NCBI RefSeq assembly: GCF_000003195.3
Contig: NC_012872.2
Coordinates: 58,757,695-58,821,694, forward strand
Reading direction: 5' to 3'
DNA from: Sorghum bicolor
Taxonomy: Eukaryota; Streptophyta; Magnoliopsida; Poales; Poaceae
Length of the DNA stretch: 64,000 nt
The notes beneath the pieces were generated by a model, which was given only the letters and a program-made list of their open reading frames with translations, made no database searches and was not told the DNA's origin. The position numbers were made by a program, and so were the translations under genes. Below are positions 11,893 through 23,606 of the stretch, one piece after another; positions within the stretch are counted from its first letter, which is position 1; each line of letters starts with the position of its first letter.

Positions 11893-14682
11893 GACGCCCA
11901 GCAGTTCTGATCCAATGCGAGGCAATGCGATGCGGCGTTGGGGACGGACAACTGTTTTGGTGGTTGATTTGGGGGAATTGCTTGGGGAGTTTCCTCGTGC
12001 AGTTACGCCCTGCCTATACATAGTTTTTATTGACGTGAATCGAGACCGGCATGTGAGTTTTGGTTTCGGGCGACAAACTTCTTTAGCGCGCGCGGGCCGC
12101 GTAGCCGCGTAGGCGTACGTAGAAATGGTAAGTTGGTAACTGGGGCGGGCAGCGCGGCCTGTTACGCTAGTGGTCTTACGCAAGTTGGTGAGGTACTGGT
12201 GGCGTGGCACCGCGTCCAGAGCGTGTTCGCACCGCGGCAACCGGCAGGGTAGCTGTTCGCGCCCCACACGTTCGATGGGACTGCCACTGTATAGAATCAG
12301 CTCTCAGGTTTCTGCGCAATTGCAAAGGACCCTCCTTTGACTCATCAAGTCTCCCAACGTCGTCGTTTTTTAGGTCGTGTTTTAGTTCTACAAAATTTTG
12401 CAAACATTTTGCAAAATTTTTCAGATTCTCTATCACATCCAATCTTTAGACGTATGTATGGAGTATTAAATATAGACGAAAATAAAACTAATTGCACAGT
12501 TTGGTCGAAATTGACGAGACGAATATTTTGAACCTAGTTAGTCCATGATTGGACAATATTTGTCAAATACAAACGAAAGTGCTACAGTGTCGATTTCCTA
12601 AAAATTTTTGGCACTAAACAAGGCCTTAATCATCAGAGCCGTGCGAAATGGATGTGGGTATTTTTTTTTCTCGAATACACAAAAGATCTATATGTCATTT
12701 TAATTAAGGTAGAAGAGATTGAAAACAAACGACACACTTCTAGTGAGCATCCTAAGATGTGATCATCCTAGGTAGAATATCTTGAATCCCAGGAGCAAGT
12801 AACAGCTTTGTTGCTACGTCACTTGTTAGCCATGATCTTTATTGAAGACGTGGTAGATGTCGACACTCGCGACATGTGTTGACATGGAATTAGAGGCAGC
12901 AAAGGCATCAAGCTCCCTCTCATCTTCTTCTTATCGGTTGCACTTACTGAAGCTAGGGGAGAAAGAGCGTCTGCGACCTTAAGAATTAGAAAGAGGAGGC
13001 CCGATGGTAGCAACCGGCCCCATGATGGTTACAGTTCTACGAGCAAAGCAGTGAGAGACATTCGAAGGGCAGTGTCACGACTAGTAGGGACGAGGAGTCC
13101 ACATCTTTCACCTTTGGTTATGATTAGGGATGCGGGGGCAAGCAACAAGGTGGTGGGTGACGCAACCCACGACAAGTTGTTATTGACTGAGGATGATGTG
13201 GCGCCCCCTCCAATTCCAATCAAGATGAGGGTGGAGGAGTGGATGGAGGTGGGCTGACGAAATGATGACATAGAGTGATGAACGGGTCATCGAAATGAGT
13301 GTTGGGTCTCCATCATCGAGGATGGACAGGGCTTTTAACGCTTCTATGGTAGCGCTTTGGCTTCTTTGAAGAAGCAACTCCTCTAGTGGAGCTAAAAATT
13401 TAGAAAAAGTTGTTCGCATAATAACTTCTCTTTTTTTTGGAGTAGATGAAAGATGTTAATGTCCATAGTACATTTGTCTATTTAACTCGATTGTTTGGTG
13501 TTAGTTGGTAGTATGAGTTGATTAGCGAGACAACCATGGTCTTATGACTACGCTAAAAGCTAAATAGATGACAACTTGTCATTTAGCCATTATTCAGACA
13601 AAACAACCACTTAAATCGGCATAGGGTTGTTTAAACATGGTAAACAAATGATTAAAACCATGAATATATACAGGCTACATGACAGGCATATCGTATAGGT
13701 GAGATAGCTGGCATTTTTTTTTAGTGTGCTACCGTTTGTTGTAAGATCTTAAATCTAAGGAGCAAACTTAGTAATATTGAGGTGTGAGTGTGACTGCCGT
13801 AGGCCGATAGCAACTGATTCTCAGTTTTTTACTGGTATAAGGAATAACCAAAACTTAGTTTCGACTTAATTTTAGTTTCAATAATTTATTTAGCAATCTA
13901 ACTAAACGGTTTAACAAAAGCGATTCTATCTCAACAAAGAACGTTTCTAAACAGGCACTTTAGAAAAATCTAGATCCCTACAGCTTTTTTGTTTTCCGCT
14001 GCAATGCCCTTTTATCAATACCATCTGGAGACAACCCTGCAATGCTCCGGAACAATCTTTTTCCATATGATTGCCAAATCAAACCCATAAAGAATCTATT
14101 ACTACTGATTTTTTTTTGTCGTTGTAACATTTTTTTTTGTTTAGGATTGTAGGGTTTTCCCACCTTCGAAAAGGAGGAACCCTTCCAATAATTCTCGAAA
14201 GGCACAGAGGGCCAATGAGGGGGTTTGGAAATAGTTTTCAACCAGCAATTGACGCGCCTCGGTATGACCTCATAAGCTGCGTCATTGCCCCAAGCGCAAA
14301 GACGAGTTTCTCCTGTTCCCTGACCCCTCATCTTATTCACTAATCCCTCTCTCGCTCCTTCGTCGCCCGTCGATGTGGTGCAAAATCACCCAAACCATCA
14401 GTCATCAACCGCACAACCATTATTTGGGCCGAGTGGAAGCCCAGTCAGCACTATGGGCTAGTGGCCTGGGTCACACGTCCGGCCCACGAGAGGCGGAGAG
14501 CTGAGCTCCGCGGCCACCTCGTCTTCCCCTTACCCGTCTCGGCGTCTCCCCCCGCTCCCATCTCCTCCCTCTCATCTGGCTGCCGCTCTCCACGCTCCTG
14601 TCTCCTGGCCTCCTGTCTTCCCCAAACCTCGCGTAAACCCCCCAACTCCACGCGCATAGACGAAAGGGGTTTGCCTTGCCGG
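11893..14682. other. Intergenic, no gene recognised
   Basis: It contains one MITE (12373-12625). The open frames at 12.8-13.4 kb match no family I know and have no convincing splice sites or initiation context. Near 14.42-14.50 kb several TGGGCC/GGCCCA words precede the HMG-box gene and are probably part of its promoter. Confidence 0.5.
12373..12625. mobile_element. Tourist-like MITE, GGCCTTGTTTAG family (copy 3)
   Basis: A 253-bp element running from GGTCGTGTTTTAGTTCTAC to GGCACTAAACAAGGCC, flanked by TTA on both sides. Internal words match the other copies: GACGTATGTATGGAGTATT, TTGACGAGACGAATATTTTG and CAAACGAAAGTGCTACAG. Confidence 0.85.
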
Positions 14683-16897
14683 ATGAAGACGAGGTCGCAG
14701 ACGGCGCCGAAGCCTCTCAAGACGGTGGCGATGGCTCCCAGACCGAGCAGCCCCAAGCGGAAGTCGAGGCCCAAGCCGGCGGGGAAGGGCGACCGCCGCG
14801 CACCCAAGAAGCCGCCCACCGCCTTCTTCTACTTCATGTATGTTCTGTGTTGCCCTTCTCCCTCCCCTGTTAATTTGCCTGCTACGAATTTCGTGTCTGC
14901 TGGGTGTTACTGCTCCGGCCTCAGCTAAGCGATTGATTGGTTAAATGGTTAGGGGTTCCAGTATGCAGCTCTTACCTATCAAGAAATTCTAGTGTATACT
15001 AGTGTTAGGTGCAAGGTACTACTTCATATCTCTGATGTGTATTGGTTCGCTAGCCGCTGGATGGGCTCACCATTGTAGCTCAGCTTGTGCAATCAGGCTT
15101 TTCCTAGTTTCTTTTCTTTTCTTTTAATAAACTGCCATTTCTTGCTTTTGATTTGGGAATTGGGATGCTGGGAGATTAGGTTTCAAGGCATCCTTTGGTG
15201 AAGCAATTTGATTTTTCCTGGTTCATGGCCAGATTTGCTCGTTTGTGCTACATTCCCAAGAGTCAAGTAGGTTTATGTTTTTTGTGCACTGTGATTTTGT
15301 CTTTCAGTTCCATTTAGGATTGAGATTATCGGTTAATGTCATTTCTGAACTTTCCATATGACGCTGGTGTGAAGAACATTTGATTTACCAAAGTAATCAG
15401 CTTACTGTACTCAGTCCAGGTCTACTTTACATAGGTTTGTAAAAAAAGTCATATGTGCTGTTACTTATCTAATTCTTATTTAACATAACTGCTTTGTGCT
15501 GCAACCATATCGACACACCATCATTGAACATATCGATTGCTCCTTGAGGTTTCTCCCACATCTTTAGGTGTAACACGAATGTGAAAGCTCTTTCAGTTGT
15601 TTGCCTTTGTGTTATATACCACTCTATAATGAAGCTCTATTTTGTGCTGAAGGGAGGATTTTCGGAAGGTTTATAAGCAAGAAAAACCAAGTGTAAAATC
15701 AATGCAGGAAGTAAGGTTTTTCATTACTTGAATGTTGGACCTTCAAATCTTTAATCTTGTAGTAATATGCCTTGCCCTGCAGATAGGGAAGGCATGCGGC
15801 GAAAAATGGAATACAATGGCATTTGAGGTCAGTATTTCCTCTTTGCAGCCTGATAGTTGTGTTGCACTACTTATTTACCCCCTTATGCTGCCTGCTGATG
15901 TTAATTGGTTGATTCCACAATGTTGGTGCGAATTTGAACAAGTTAGACTGTATATGTAGTTCGGTTTTTGCATATACTTCTTTTTTTTTTCCTGATCAGC
16001 CATTTTATGGGAAACACAGTATTTAGGGATCAGAAGCTCTTGGTATTATGCTTTAATGGTTAATATCCAGTTCAAAGAACATGAGCTATTGCTACCTTTT
16101 TATTCTAATGGTGAACAAGCGATGTCCCTTGACGCCCATGCCCATCTCTTATTTAAGCTCTTTCATGAGTTTACACTTTAGAGAGTTTGAAGGGACAGAT
16201 TGGCATGGATGTATTAACTGTGAACTTTTCTGACCTACATTCTCAAAAATCAAAATGAGGTTTGCGACTAGCCGACTACTGTACCTTTGGTTCATTTGGA
16301 TTATGGTACATCATTGCACATTTGCTATTATTTTGTATTTTACAGTCAGTGTATAGTTGCTACTTACTGTCTCAGTACTTGAGCTCCCCACTTGTGAGCT
16401 GCTTTAGGGGTGTTCACTGAAAGTTTGACCAGTTTGGTCAAAGCAGATCAACACTCATAATTAACTTGGTGTGTACGCTGCTCTGTGGATACTGGGCAGC
16501 TAGATTGCTTAGCATGTACTATGTTTGAATGGTTTCAGCCGTTCGGAACAAACCGGAATGTTGAGCCCTAGTTTCTGTACAGTATATCTTCACTCAACCA
16601 TGCTACTAAGTGCTTCTGCCTTCTATATGGTAATGAAATTTGACTTCTAGAAAACAATAGTTTTCACTTAATCCATTTGACAGGAAAAGGTCAAGTATTA
16701 TGATATAGCTACTGAGAAACGTGCAGAATTTGAGAAGGCGATGATTGAATATAACAAGAAAAAGGTGTATATTATACTTTCCCCCTCTTGGATACAGTCT
16801 CCCCAGCTCCTGTTTTCTTTTGGGTGAAAGCATAATCATCTTCCATATTCGTATGCAGAAAAACGGAGAAATGTCTGAGGAATCAGATTACGACTAG
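14683..16897 (+). CDS. HMG-box protein, plant HMGB14-like
   Basis: Small nuclear DNA-bending protein of the plant HMGB group. Five exons: 14683-14837, 15653-15710, 15783-15827, 16684-16764 and 16859-16897. They join in frame to 125 residues. Residues 1-40 are basic and Pro/Lys-rich. One HMG box covers about residues 41-110, from PKKPPTAFFYFMEDFRKVY through GKACGEKWNTM to YYDIATEKRAEFEKAM. The hydrophobic wedge residues (AFFYF) and the conserved Trp are present. A short acidic tail (EMSEESDYD) follows, as in other plant HMGB proteins. The exon pattern and the GKACGEKWNTM segment most resemble Arabidopsis HMGB14; that name rests on memory of the family. The chosen ATG is the one that starts the basic region; the frame is open upstream, but that part looks like leader. 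All introns are GT-AG. Confidence 0.9.
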
Positions 16898-17447
16898 AGC
16901 TGATTAGCTGAATATTTATCTGTTCCAAATTCCTGATGGTTCACCGTAACTGGATGAATCAATCAACTGTATATTACGGAACTGTGATTTGTAACTAAAT
17001 TTATACATACTACTAGTTGGAACCTTCAGCTCATGCAGATATGTATCTTTTGTAGTTGACTGACGTATTTGGATGACACCGAGTCTTTTACCGGTGGTTC
17101 TCATCTGGACATAATTTATGTTTCATGCCAACAGCTCGTTAAATTCCTTATTATGAAGTTGTGTGTATGATTGTGTATTTGTGTATAGTAATGTCCTCCA
17201 ACACAATAATTTATCACAGGTAAATCAAATGACATCTCTACTGTCAAATATACTATAGCAGATATTGATAGGGAGCACACTTACATAGTTACATTGGATT
17301 CATTTATCCAAAAGTCGGAGCACACTTACATTGAATTCATTTATCCAAAAGTCTGAGCTGCTGTGTGATATGTAGATTGGTATAATTGTTGTTTGGATGA
17401 GATCCTCGTTAAAATGAACCAACAAGTTGTTTCAACAACGACTCCTA
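16898..17447. other. HMG-box gene 3' flank, no further gene
   Basis: AT-rich sequence that must include the 3' untranslated region of the HMG-box gene. A phrase like GGAGCACACTTACAT..ATTCATTTATCCAAAAGTC occurs twice at about 17272-17355, a small direct duplication. Nothing else is recognised. Confidence 0.5.
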
Positions 17448-17591
17448 GGCGTTGTTTCTAAAAAATTTGATCGGCACATGCATGTAACATTAAATATAGA
17501 AAAAAATTAATTACACAGTTTGTCTGTAATTTGTAAGACGAATCTTTTGAGCCTGTTTATTTTGTAAAATTTTTTGGAACTAAACAAGGCC
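17448..17591. mobile_element. Tourist-like MITE, GGCCTTGTTTAG family (copy 4, internally deleted)
   Basis: At 144 bp this copy is much shorter than its relatives. The left end (GGCGTTGTTTCTAAAAAATT) is altered, and the right end keeps TTTTTTGGAACTAAACAAGGCC. The middle keeps CATGCATGTAACATTAAATATAG and GTAAGACGAATCTTTTGAGCC, but the second half of the core is missing. It ends 34 bp before the tRNA gene. Confidence 0.7.
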
Positions 17592-17625
17592 TTGACAATG
17601 CTCTCTACGAAACCTTTTCAACAAT

Positions 17626-17698
17626 GACTCCGTGGCCCAATGGATAAGGCGCTGGTCTACGGAACCAGAGATTCTGGGTTCGATCCCCAGCGGAGTCG
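17626..17698 (+). tRNA. tRNA-Arg (anticodon ACG)
   Basis: A complete 73-nt cloverleaf without intron. The acceptor stem pairs GACTCCG with CGGAGTC, with discriminator base G. The D-arm contains the A-box TGGCCCAATGGA. The anticodon stem CTGGT/ACCAG encloses the loop CTACGGA, which places ACG at positions 34-36, read as Arg (CGU, with A34 becoming inosine). The T-arm contains the B-box GGTTCGATCC. The 3' CCA is not encoded, as usual for eukaryotes. A T-run follows 14 bases downstream. Confidence 0.97.
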
Positions 17699-17712
17699 CT
17701 TGGTCAAGTTAA

Positions 17713-17718
17713 TTTTTT
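17713..17718 (+). terminator. RNA polymerase III terminator of tRNA-Arg
   Basis: TTTTTT lies 15 bases after the tRNA's discriminator base and is the first T-run long enough to stop polymerase III. The 3' trailer would be about 14-18 nt. Confidence 0.75.
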
Positions 17719-18010
17719 CTGCTTTCTTCTTTTTATTCACCATTTCTTCTTTACAATCCCATTTTTTCTACTTTTATTCACCATCCATCCTCCATTTACA
17801 ATTCCATTTTCTCAACTTCTATTCAGCACTTCTTCTTTTTCATTCAATGTTTAACCTACCATTTCTTCTTTTCGTTCAATGTTTATCCTCCATTCACAAT
17901 CCCATTTTTTCTACAAGTATATTTTGTCGTGATCCCCAGCGGAGTAGCTTTTTTTAATTCATCACTTCTTCTTTTCGTTCAATGTCCATCCTTTCATCCT
18001 CCATTTTATC
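17719..18010. repeat. Pyrimidine-rich diverged repeats with a tRNA 3'-end copy
   Basis: Downstream of the tRNA gene, words such as ACAATCCCATTTTTTCTAC (twice), TTCTTCTTTTCGTTCAATGT (twice) and CATCCTCCATTTACAAT recur with changes. At 17931-17950 the repeat carries GATCCCCAGCGGAGTAGCTT, which matches the tRNA 3' end and trailer (17682-17701) with one mismatch. Local duplication of the tRNA tail plus its pyrimidine-rich downstream sequence is the simplest reading. Confidence 0.7.
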
Positions 18011-18277
18011 TACTGTATTTTGGTGCTCCTGTTCATCGTCCAAAAACATCAGCACAGGCTTTACATTACTTGTGGCGTGCGCGCGTGAAATTTAAAATTT
18101 TGCCACAACCATTGTGTTTGGAATCCGAAATGTTCAAGTACTTGGGAACGCTCATCATCAGTGCGCTCAGCGGAGCATCATTCACCAATGACCGATCCAT
18201 CAACAGCTAGGATCATACTCATACTAGCCGCAGTGGTGCGTTGCTTTTTATTTCTCAGCTGTACACAGGCACACAGC

Positions 18278-19623
18278 CTACAGGCTCACTTGCGGCGATG
18301 CCGGCTGCGCAGCATAGAGCGACCTCAGCTGGCGGTCGATGAGTTTGCTGTGGTTGAGCGCCACCTGCAGCTCCACATCGTCGGCCCACCACTGCTGCAG
18401 CCCGTGCGCATCGAGGAAACTGGTCGGCCCCTTGGACACCGTCAGCATCCTCGCCAGCCCCGGCTTTCCCATGCCACCGTCTCCTCCAGCAGCCTTACTG
18501 CTCCCGCTCCCTCCTCCTCCTCCTCCTCCTCCTCTCGCCGTCACCGTCGCCGTCCCGGCCGCCGCGTCCGTGTAGTAGCAGCAGATGTAGTCGTTGGTGT
18601 TGATGTACAGGTGCGGCAGCCACTTGGCCGTCCCCGCGCCCTCCAGCGTCACTTCCTTCGCGTCCGCCGCGGCCGGGGTCGCAGCCGCAGCCGCAGCCGC
18701 AGCCGGAGCTGAGCCCACGTAGGGCAGCCACGAGCGCACGCGGCCCCACACCTCGCCGGCCGTCTCCGCGAAGCCCCTGAGGCTGGTGGCCAGCGACACG
18801 GACGGCGGGTTGAACACGTGGCACTCCACGAGCACGCCTTCCTTGGCCAGCGCCTTGCCCACCTGGAGCGCGAACCCGGCGCCCAGCGAGTGCCCACCCA
18901 CGCACACGCTCCCGGCGCCGTGCCTGCGCGCCGCGGACCGCAGCGCGGCCAGCGCGCCGGCGAACCGCACCGAGCCCTTGAGGCTGTCCCAGGCCAGGAA
19001 CCGGAGGTCGTCCACCACGTCGCGCCGGAACGTGGCCCCGCTCAGCAGCGTGCCGCGGAGCGCCACGACGGCGGCCGGCGCGCCGGCGGGGCGGAACGGC
19101 GCGTAGCCGGCTAGCAGGGCCCGGCGGTCCCACTCGAGCACGGCGCCGTAGATGGAGCCGTCGCGCTCGTCGACCAGTGTCTGGGAGAGCCTGTACATGA
19201 AGTGGCGCCACCACTGCGGCGCGAGGCCCGTGCGCTCGTCGCGCTTGTCCTGCCGGTCCAGCTCCAGCAGGTACACCCCCTGGATGAAGCACGCGATCAC
19301 CATGCGCCGGTAGTTGGGATCTTTCCTGAGAAAACCCAAGGCCAAGAGTGACACAGAGCTTTTGAGCTCGTTCGCTTGTCTTATCGTGTTTTCTCTTAAG
19401 ATAAATCAGCAAACAGTATTTTTAAGCATGAATTTTAACAACAGCGAACATTGTTTTGCCCATCGCAGAAACGAAGGTGAATGAGAGCAACTGACCAGCT
19501 CGAACGGAGGAGATCCCACCAGCTGGGAGACGACAGGTGTCGCGGGCCGTACACATGGAACTCGAACGGATTCGGCGTCGCCGTGACCTCGCCGGCTTTC
19601 TGGCCTGACAGTGCATTGGCCAT
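18278..19623 (-). CDS. Class-3-type lipase, GDSL esterase/lipase At4g10955-like
   Basis: Alpha/beta-hydrolase predicted to cleave acyl esters; its natural substrate is unknown. Two exons, 19623-19496 and 19325-18278, join at a Trp codon to give 391 residues. Exon 1 encodes PFEFHVYGPRHL and WWDLLRSSW. Exon 2 continues with KDPNYRRMVIACFIQGVYLL, the usual start of this plant subfamily. The nucleophile elbow GGHSLGAG contains the catalytic Ser at about residue 203, and downstream LYINTNDYICCYY and LDAHGLQQWW are conserved family segments. Two low-complexity insertions interrupt the second half: an Ala run encoded by a GCAGCC-type repeat and a Gly run encoded by a CCT/CTC repeat. These tracts are probably unstructured and variable among grasses. 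Exon 2 is strongly GC-rich, as is common for grass genes. No signal peptide is evident, so the product is probably intracellular. In plant databases this group is often mislabelled 'GDSL' although the motif is GHSLG. Confidence 0.88.
19367..19453. mobile_element. hAT-like element remnant in the lipase intron
   Basis: GAGCTCGTTCGCTTGTCTTA inside the only intron of the lipase gene resembles the end seen at 50852-50876 (GAGCTTGTTCGCTTGTCTTA on the minus strand). AGATAAATCAGCAAACAGTA follows, a phrase common to these grass elements. Only a fragment is left, and no target duplication is clear. Confidence 0.4.
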
Positions 19624-19959
19624 CGTTTTCCGGTGAGGTCGCGGTCCGCGGTTTTTGCTTCTCGGCTTTAATAGCGAAGAGGAATACTAGTTTGGAGGCG
19701 GCATGACATGCAGACCAGCAAGAATTGCTTTGAGCAAGTTGGAGAAGAATCACAGAAAGGGCGAATGAGCTTTTTATCCAATCAAAGGGAATACAGAACC
19801 TGCTTCTTCCTCCACTCGTTTGTGAGTTATTTTCAACTTTCAGACGACTAGAACCAAGACAGCTCTGCGAGCCTACAACATCAGTTGGGGGTGGATTGGG
19901 GTAGTTCAACATCAATTTTCAACTTTCAGACGATTAGATTAGAACCTGTCTCCATTCTA

Positions 19960-20094
19960 GTCCTTGTTTGGATGTTATCGTATTCACCTCAATCCACATG
20001 TCACATGTGGAGTGAATCAGGGTAGTTCAAATTCTACTCCAATCCACCCCAACACATGTGGATCAATGCGAATCCGACTACATTTAAACAAGGC
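19960..20094. mobile_element. MITE with GTCCTTGTTTGGATG / ACATTTAAACAAGGC ends
   Basis: About 135 bp running from GTCCTTGTTTGGATGTTATC to ACTACATTTAAACAAGGCC. Interior words such as TCAATCCACATGT and CCCCAACACATGTGGATC form inverted pairs. Just beyond the right end, the phrase AACAAGGCCTAAAATGGAGA is repeated (about 20086-20105 and 20127-20146), a 40-bp tandem duplication that includes the element's end. Confidence 0.55.
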
Positions 20095-20447
20095 CTAAAA
20101 TGGAGACACACCACACTACATCCAAACAAGGCCTAAAATGGAGACACACCGAACGTAATGGGAATATATCCTCTAAAATAGCCAAACATGTAATGGGAAT
20201 AAAGCTGAAAAAAATGGATTGATGGTCTAGAGAATGTCTCGGAAAATCATGATGCCATTGCCTAGATTTGTGTACAACAATATTCTCCAACAGCAACTGT
20301 ACTTGCAAACGCTATTTCCTGAATTTGACTGTACTGGATCAAAACACACTTGCAGTAACCGTACCATGATTGCATGAAATGAAACCAGGGACTATTACAG
20401 CTGCTAGCCTGCTACTTGGGAAGAACATACAAGGACATATACAACCT

Positions 20448-23093
20448 CTAGCTGGGCAGGTCATCACTGGCTGAAGAGGCCTGTTTTTCAGCAATCAACT
20501 TCTCCAACCGTTTCTTCAGGTAAGCTTGCCTGAGTTTCTCTCTACGAGCAGCATCCTGCTCTTGTCGTCGAGATCTTACTGTTGAGGCCTTCTGCCTTGC
20601 CTCAGTTACTTCCTCATGAACTTCCCTGTAGATGTACCGTCGTGCAAGACAGTCAAAAGGTCACAAGGTGTTAAAGTCGAGAAGTTAAAAAATATATTAC
20701 AAAGAGAGGAAAAATGCGCTGAAGCCAAGAAGTTCAGTGATATATTGACATCACTAGCGGCAATGTGGTTCAGTGTTCATTGATCTCACCATGTCACAAT
20801 TATTGTTCTGATATCAAGCAAGTATCAAAAATAGGTATGCATGGGTTTTTTTGGCTTGAAATTTCAAATTAGGTACCTAACAGATCAATTTGAAGTGACT
20901 GAACATAAAAGATAGTATGTCAAGGGCATAAATTATATGGCCCTTAATCCAAGCAGTGCAACTATGCCGATCCCCAGCAGCTGCACCACAAGGACAGGGA
21001 CAGAGAGGGAGATAGAAAGTCTAGATATGTTCATTTCTTGATTAACCAGAATCCCATCCTCATATGGATGGAGTGTCTTGTCTTTTAAGAAACCAATCTC
21101 TAAAATCAAGGAACCAACTCAATCTAATCTTATCTTTGAATAACAAATTTAATCCTAAGAACACCATGAACAGTACCTCACAGCATGAAAATATGCTGGC
21201 ACTGGCATAGCGTAGGGCTGCTCCGTTTCATGCGCCCTAATGGGCTGCAGATGACATACTAGTATACAATAACCCAACACCTAAAATCTCAATAGCTCAT
21301 GATGAAAGCTCAATTCATATTCATCGTGCTGTCTCTGCCTATGCCCTAAATGGTCAGGTGCTAGGAGAAGCTCAGGTGCTAGGAATATAATACCATTTTT
21401 TATTTCATTCTTCACCTGTCCTAGAGAAAGTTAAATTACTTTGATTTCTACATCTATAAAATAAGAAAGGGAAAAATAGAAGTGCTTCGTGCAATATGAC
21501 GTGATAAGAGTGTCAGGCAGATAGTGCCCATAGAAAACAGTACCTCACAAAGCGCTTGTGCTCATCTCTGTCGATTGTAGTGCCTGCTCGGCCAAGGCCC
21601 AATGGTTTCGCATTAGGCATAGAATCTTCATGATCATTTACTGGCTCTGCATCAGTGGCTCTGTGGCTACTCTCTGGCATCTGAGGATCATAAACACGAT
21701 CGAAACTTTTTTGGAAGAAATCCACACAGTATTTCTCTTTGTCTTCTTCATCAGGTAGCTCGCCTCTGGATAATTTTTCATACAACTCTGCTTTCTTTTC
21801 TAGAGCAGCATAGCTTGCAGAACCATCTTTCACAGCTTTAAGCTCCAGCTTATCTCTGTGCCCCAAAAAAACATGACAGAGGAGGCATTTAGTCCATGCA
21901 AAAAGACTTATGATACATGAGACTGAAAACTAAATTAGAAAAGGAAAAACAGTTGCATTGAAACTATGGCAGATGGAAATGCTGTATAACGAGTAAAAAA
22001 CAACAGGACTTATGTTGAATGGAAATGCTTAACTGCAAAGCAACAAAAAATTGTGACCAGGGTAGCAGTTAACTGGAACGGAGAAAGAGAACGACATCAG
22101 TTTTTTTTTTAAGATATAAAATATTTCATTCTATCTCCTTAGTTTATAACAGTATTTTTCTCACACAACAAATCAGCATCAGCCGTTTTTTCCGGCCAGC
22201 TGAACAGGGTGTTCTAAACTGCCAGAGAAAAACTGGACTGTGTGTTTATTACTAAGAAATTCTTAAAAAGTGTTCAGTTCTCATTCAATAAATAATGTGA
22301 ATCACATTGCCTGAAATCATCATGCTGCCGAGAGTAATCAGGCTAATTAGTGCTCGACCATCCTATTGGAGTACACAAGTTGACAAGGTAACAAGCATCT
22401 AATACTGATATGAAGAAATACTTATTTTCTTAGTTTTCTATATGCTACATATAAAATCTTTGGCAAGCAAAAACTGCAAAATGCAACCAAATATTGTTTT
22501 GGGGGGTTCTAAAGTCCTTGCAGATATAAATTACGGATATGTTTTTATCCTGAAAGGGGCTATTTGTTCCCCATCTTTTACCAAAGCTCTCATAATAACA
22601 ATCTAATCTAGGGCATCGAATTCCTAAACCAAGAGATCGCCACAGGTTAATCAATTCCACCCAAAACTACAATCAAATAGTCATACAACATCTGCACCAA
22701 CTGACTGCAAATCTATACAAAGAGCTGACGAACAACATACTTGTAGGCCCGGGCTTCAACGCCGGAGTTCTTGGCCCCGAGGGGGTCGGCGGGTCCGGAG
22801 CGTATCTTTGCGCGGCGAAACTCCCCACCAGAAGCAGCGGCCGTGACGGCGCCGGGAGCGGTGGGGTTCCGGGCCTCCTCCTGGGTGCGGTAGAGCTGGG
22901 CCTTGAGGTCGAGGATGGAGGCGGCACCGACGCCCTCGATGGCCTTGTGCTTCTTCGGCATCACCGCCGACTCCGTCAGCCACCCCAGCGACTCCATCCG
23001 CCGCTCCCTCGAGCCTCCCTGCTGCTCCTTGGGTTGGGGCTGGGGCTGCGTCGCGCCCGAGGAGGACGGCGCGGTCGCTGCCGGCAACGACAT
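20448..23093 (-). CDS. CCDC174-family coiled-coil protein
   Basis: Nuclear coiled-coil protein related to vertebrate CCDC174, which has been linked to RNA processing; the role in plants is not established. Four exons: 23093-22741, 21855-21544, 21236-21177 and 20625-20448, giving 300 residues. Matching segments are AASILDLKAQLYRTQEEA (near residue 60), AALEKKAELYEKLSRGELPD with YCVDFFQKSFD, the short exon AHETEQPYAMPVPAYFHAVR, and the Arg/Lys/Glu-rich C-terminal helix EKLRQAYLKKRLEKLIAEKQ. The animal proteins are longer; this copy ends soon after the basic helix, as expected for plant members. A tempting exon 3 acceptor at CTGCAG would break the frame; the AG eight bases later keeps it. The gene is head-to-head with the gene starting at 23607. 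I am confident of the family by segment similarity, but no alignment was run. Confidence 0.8.
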
Positions 23094-23606
23094 CGCCGCG
23101 GTGCCGTGGGTTCGTCGGCCGGCAGGGGAGAGGAACGAACCGGTGGGGAAAGGGAGAGAGAGAGGTCGGTATGGGCTGGGCTGGTGGCTTCTGAAGTCCT
23201 AAAGCGAGCGAGCGAGCGAGCAAATATTAGTTGGGCCGCAGCTTTTCGGTCGATTTTAGGCCCACTTGGCGCATCCAATCGAGAAGGACGGTGGTCGTTC
23301 CAGAGAAATATTTCGTGGCCCCGCCGTCCGCTAGATCCAACGGGGAGCTCGAACATGTGGTGGCGCCGCGGCCGTGCCAACTCTCCGCTCGCCGGCCACG
23401 GGCATTTCTGTGGCGGAGACAGGCGGCGCCACCGGTGACGCTAAAAATGGGGGGAATTTAATTCGATAATATAGCCCACGAGGAACTAAATACTCTTTCT
23501 ATTCTACTCCCTTCAGCGTTCTTCGGTCTCTGTAGTCTCTAGTCGTCTCTTCGTGGCAACCTGCGGCAGCGGTCTGAGCGCGTTCATCGATCCTATTTTC
23601 GATTCC
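23094..23606. promoter_or_regulatory. Probable bidirectional promoter
   Basis: The two flanking start codons face away from each other across 513 bp. The interval is GC-rich and contains several TGGGCY-type (site II) words: TATGGGCTGGGCTGG near 23170, TTGGGCCGC near 23232, AGGCCCACTT near 23257 and TAGCCCACG near 23470. It also has a GAGCGAGCGAGC run near 23202. Such motifs are common at plant housekeeping genes. Shared regulation is inferred from layout. Confidence 0.55.

Noticed and set aside
12819..13419. Several moderately long open frames between the phosphatase and HMG-box genes
   Set aside because: They overlap one another on both strands, have no recognisable domain, and lack promoter or splice signals.
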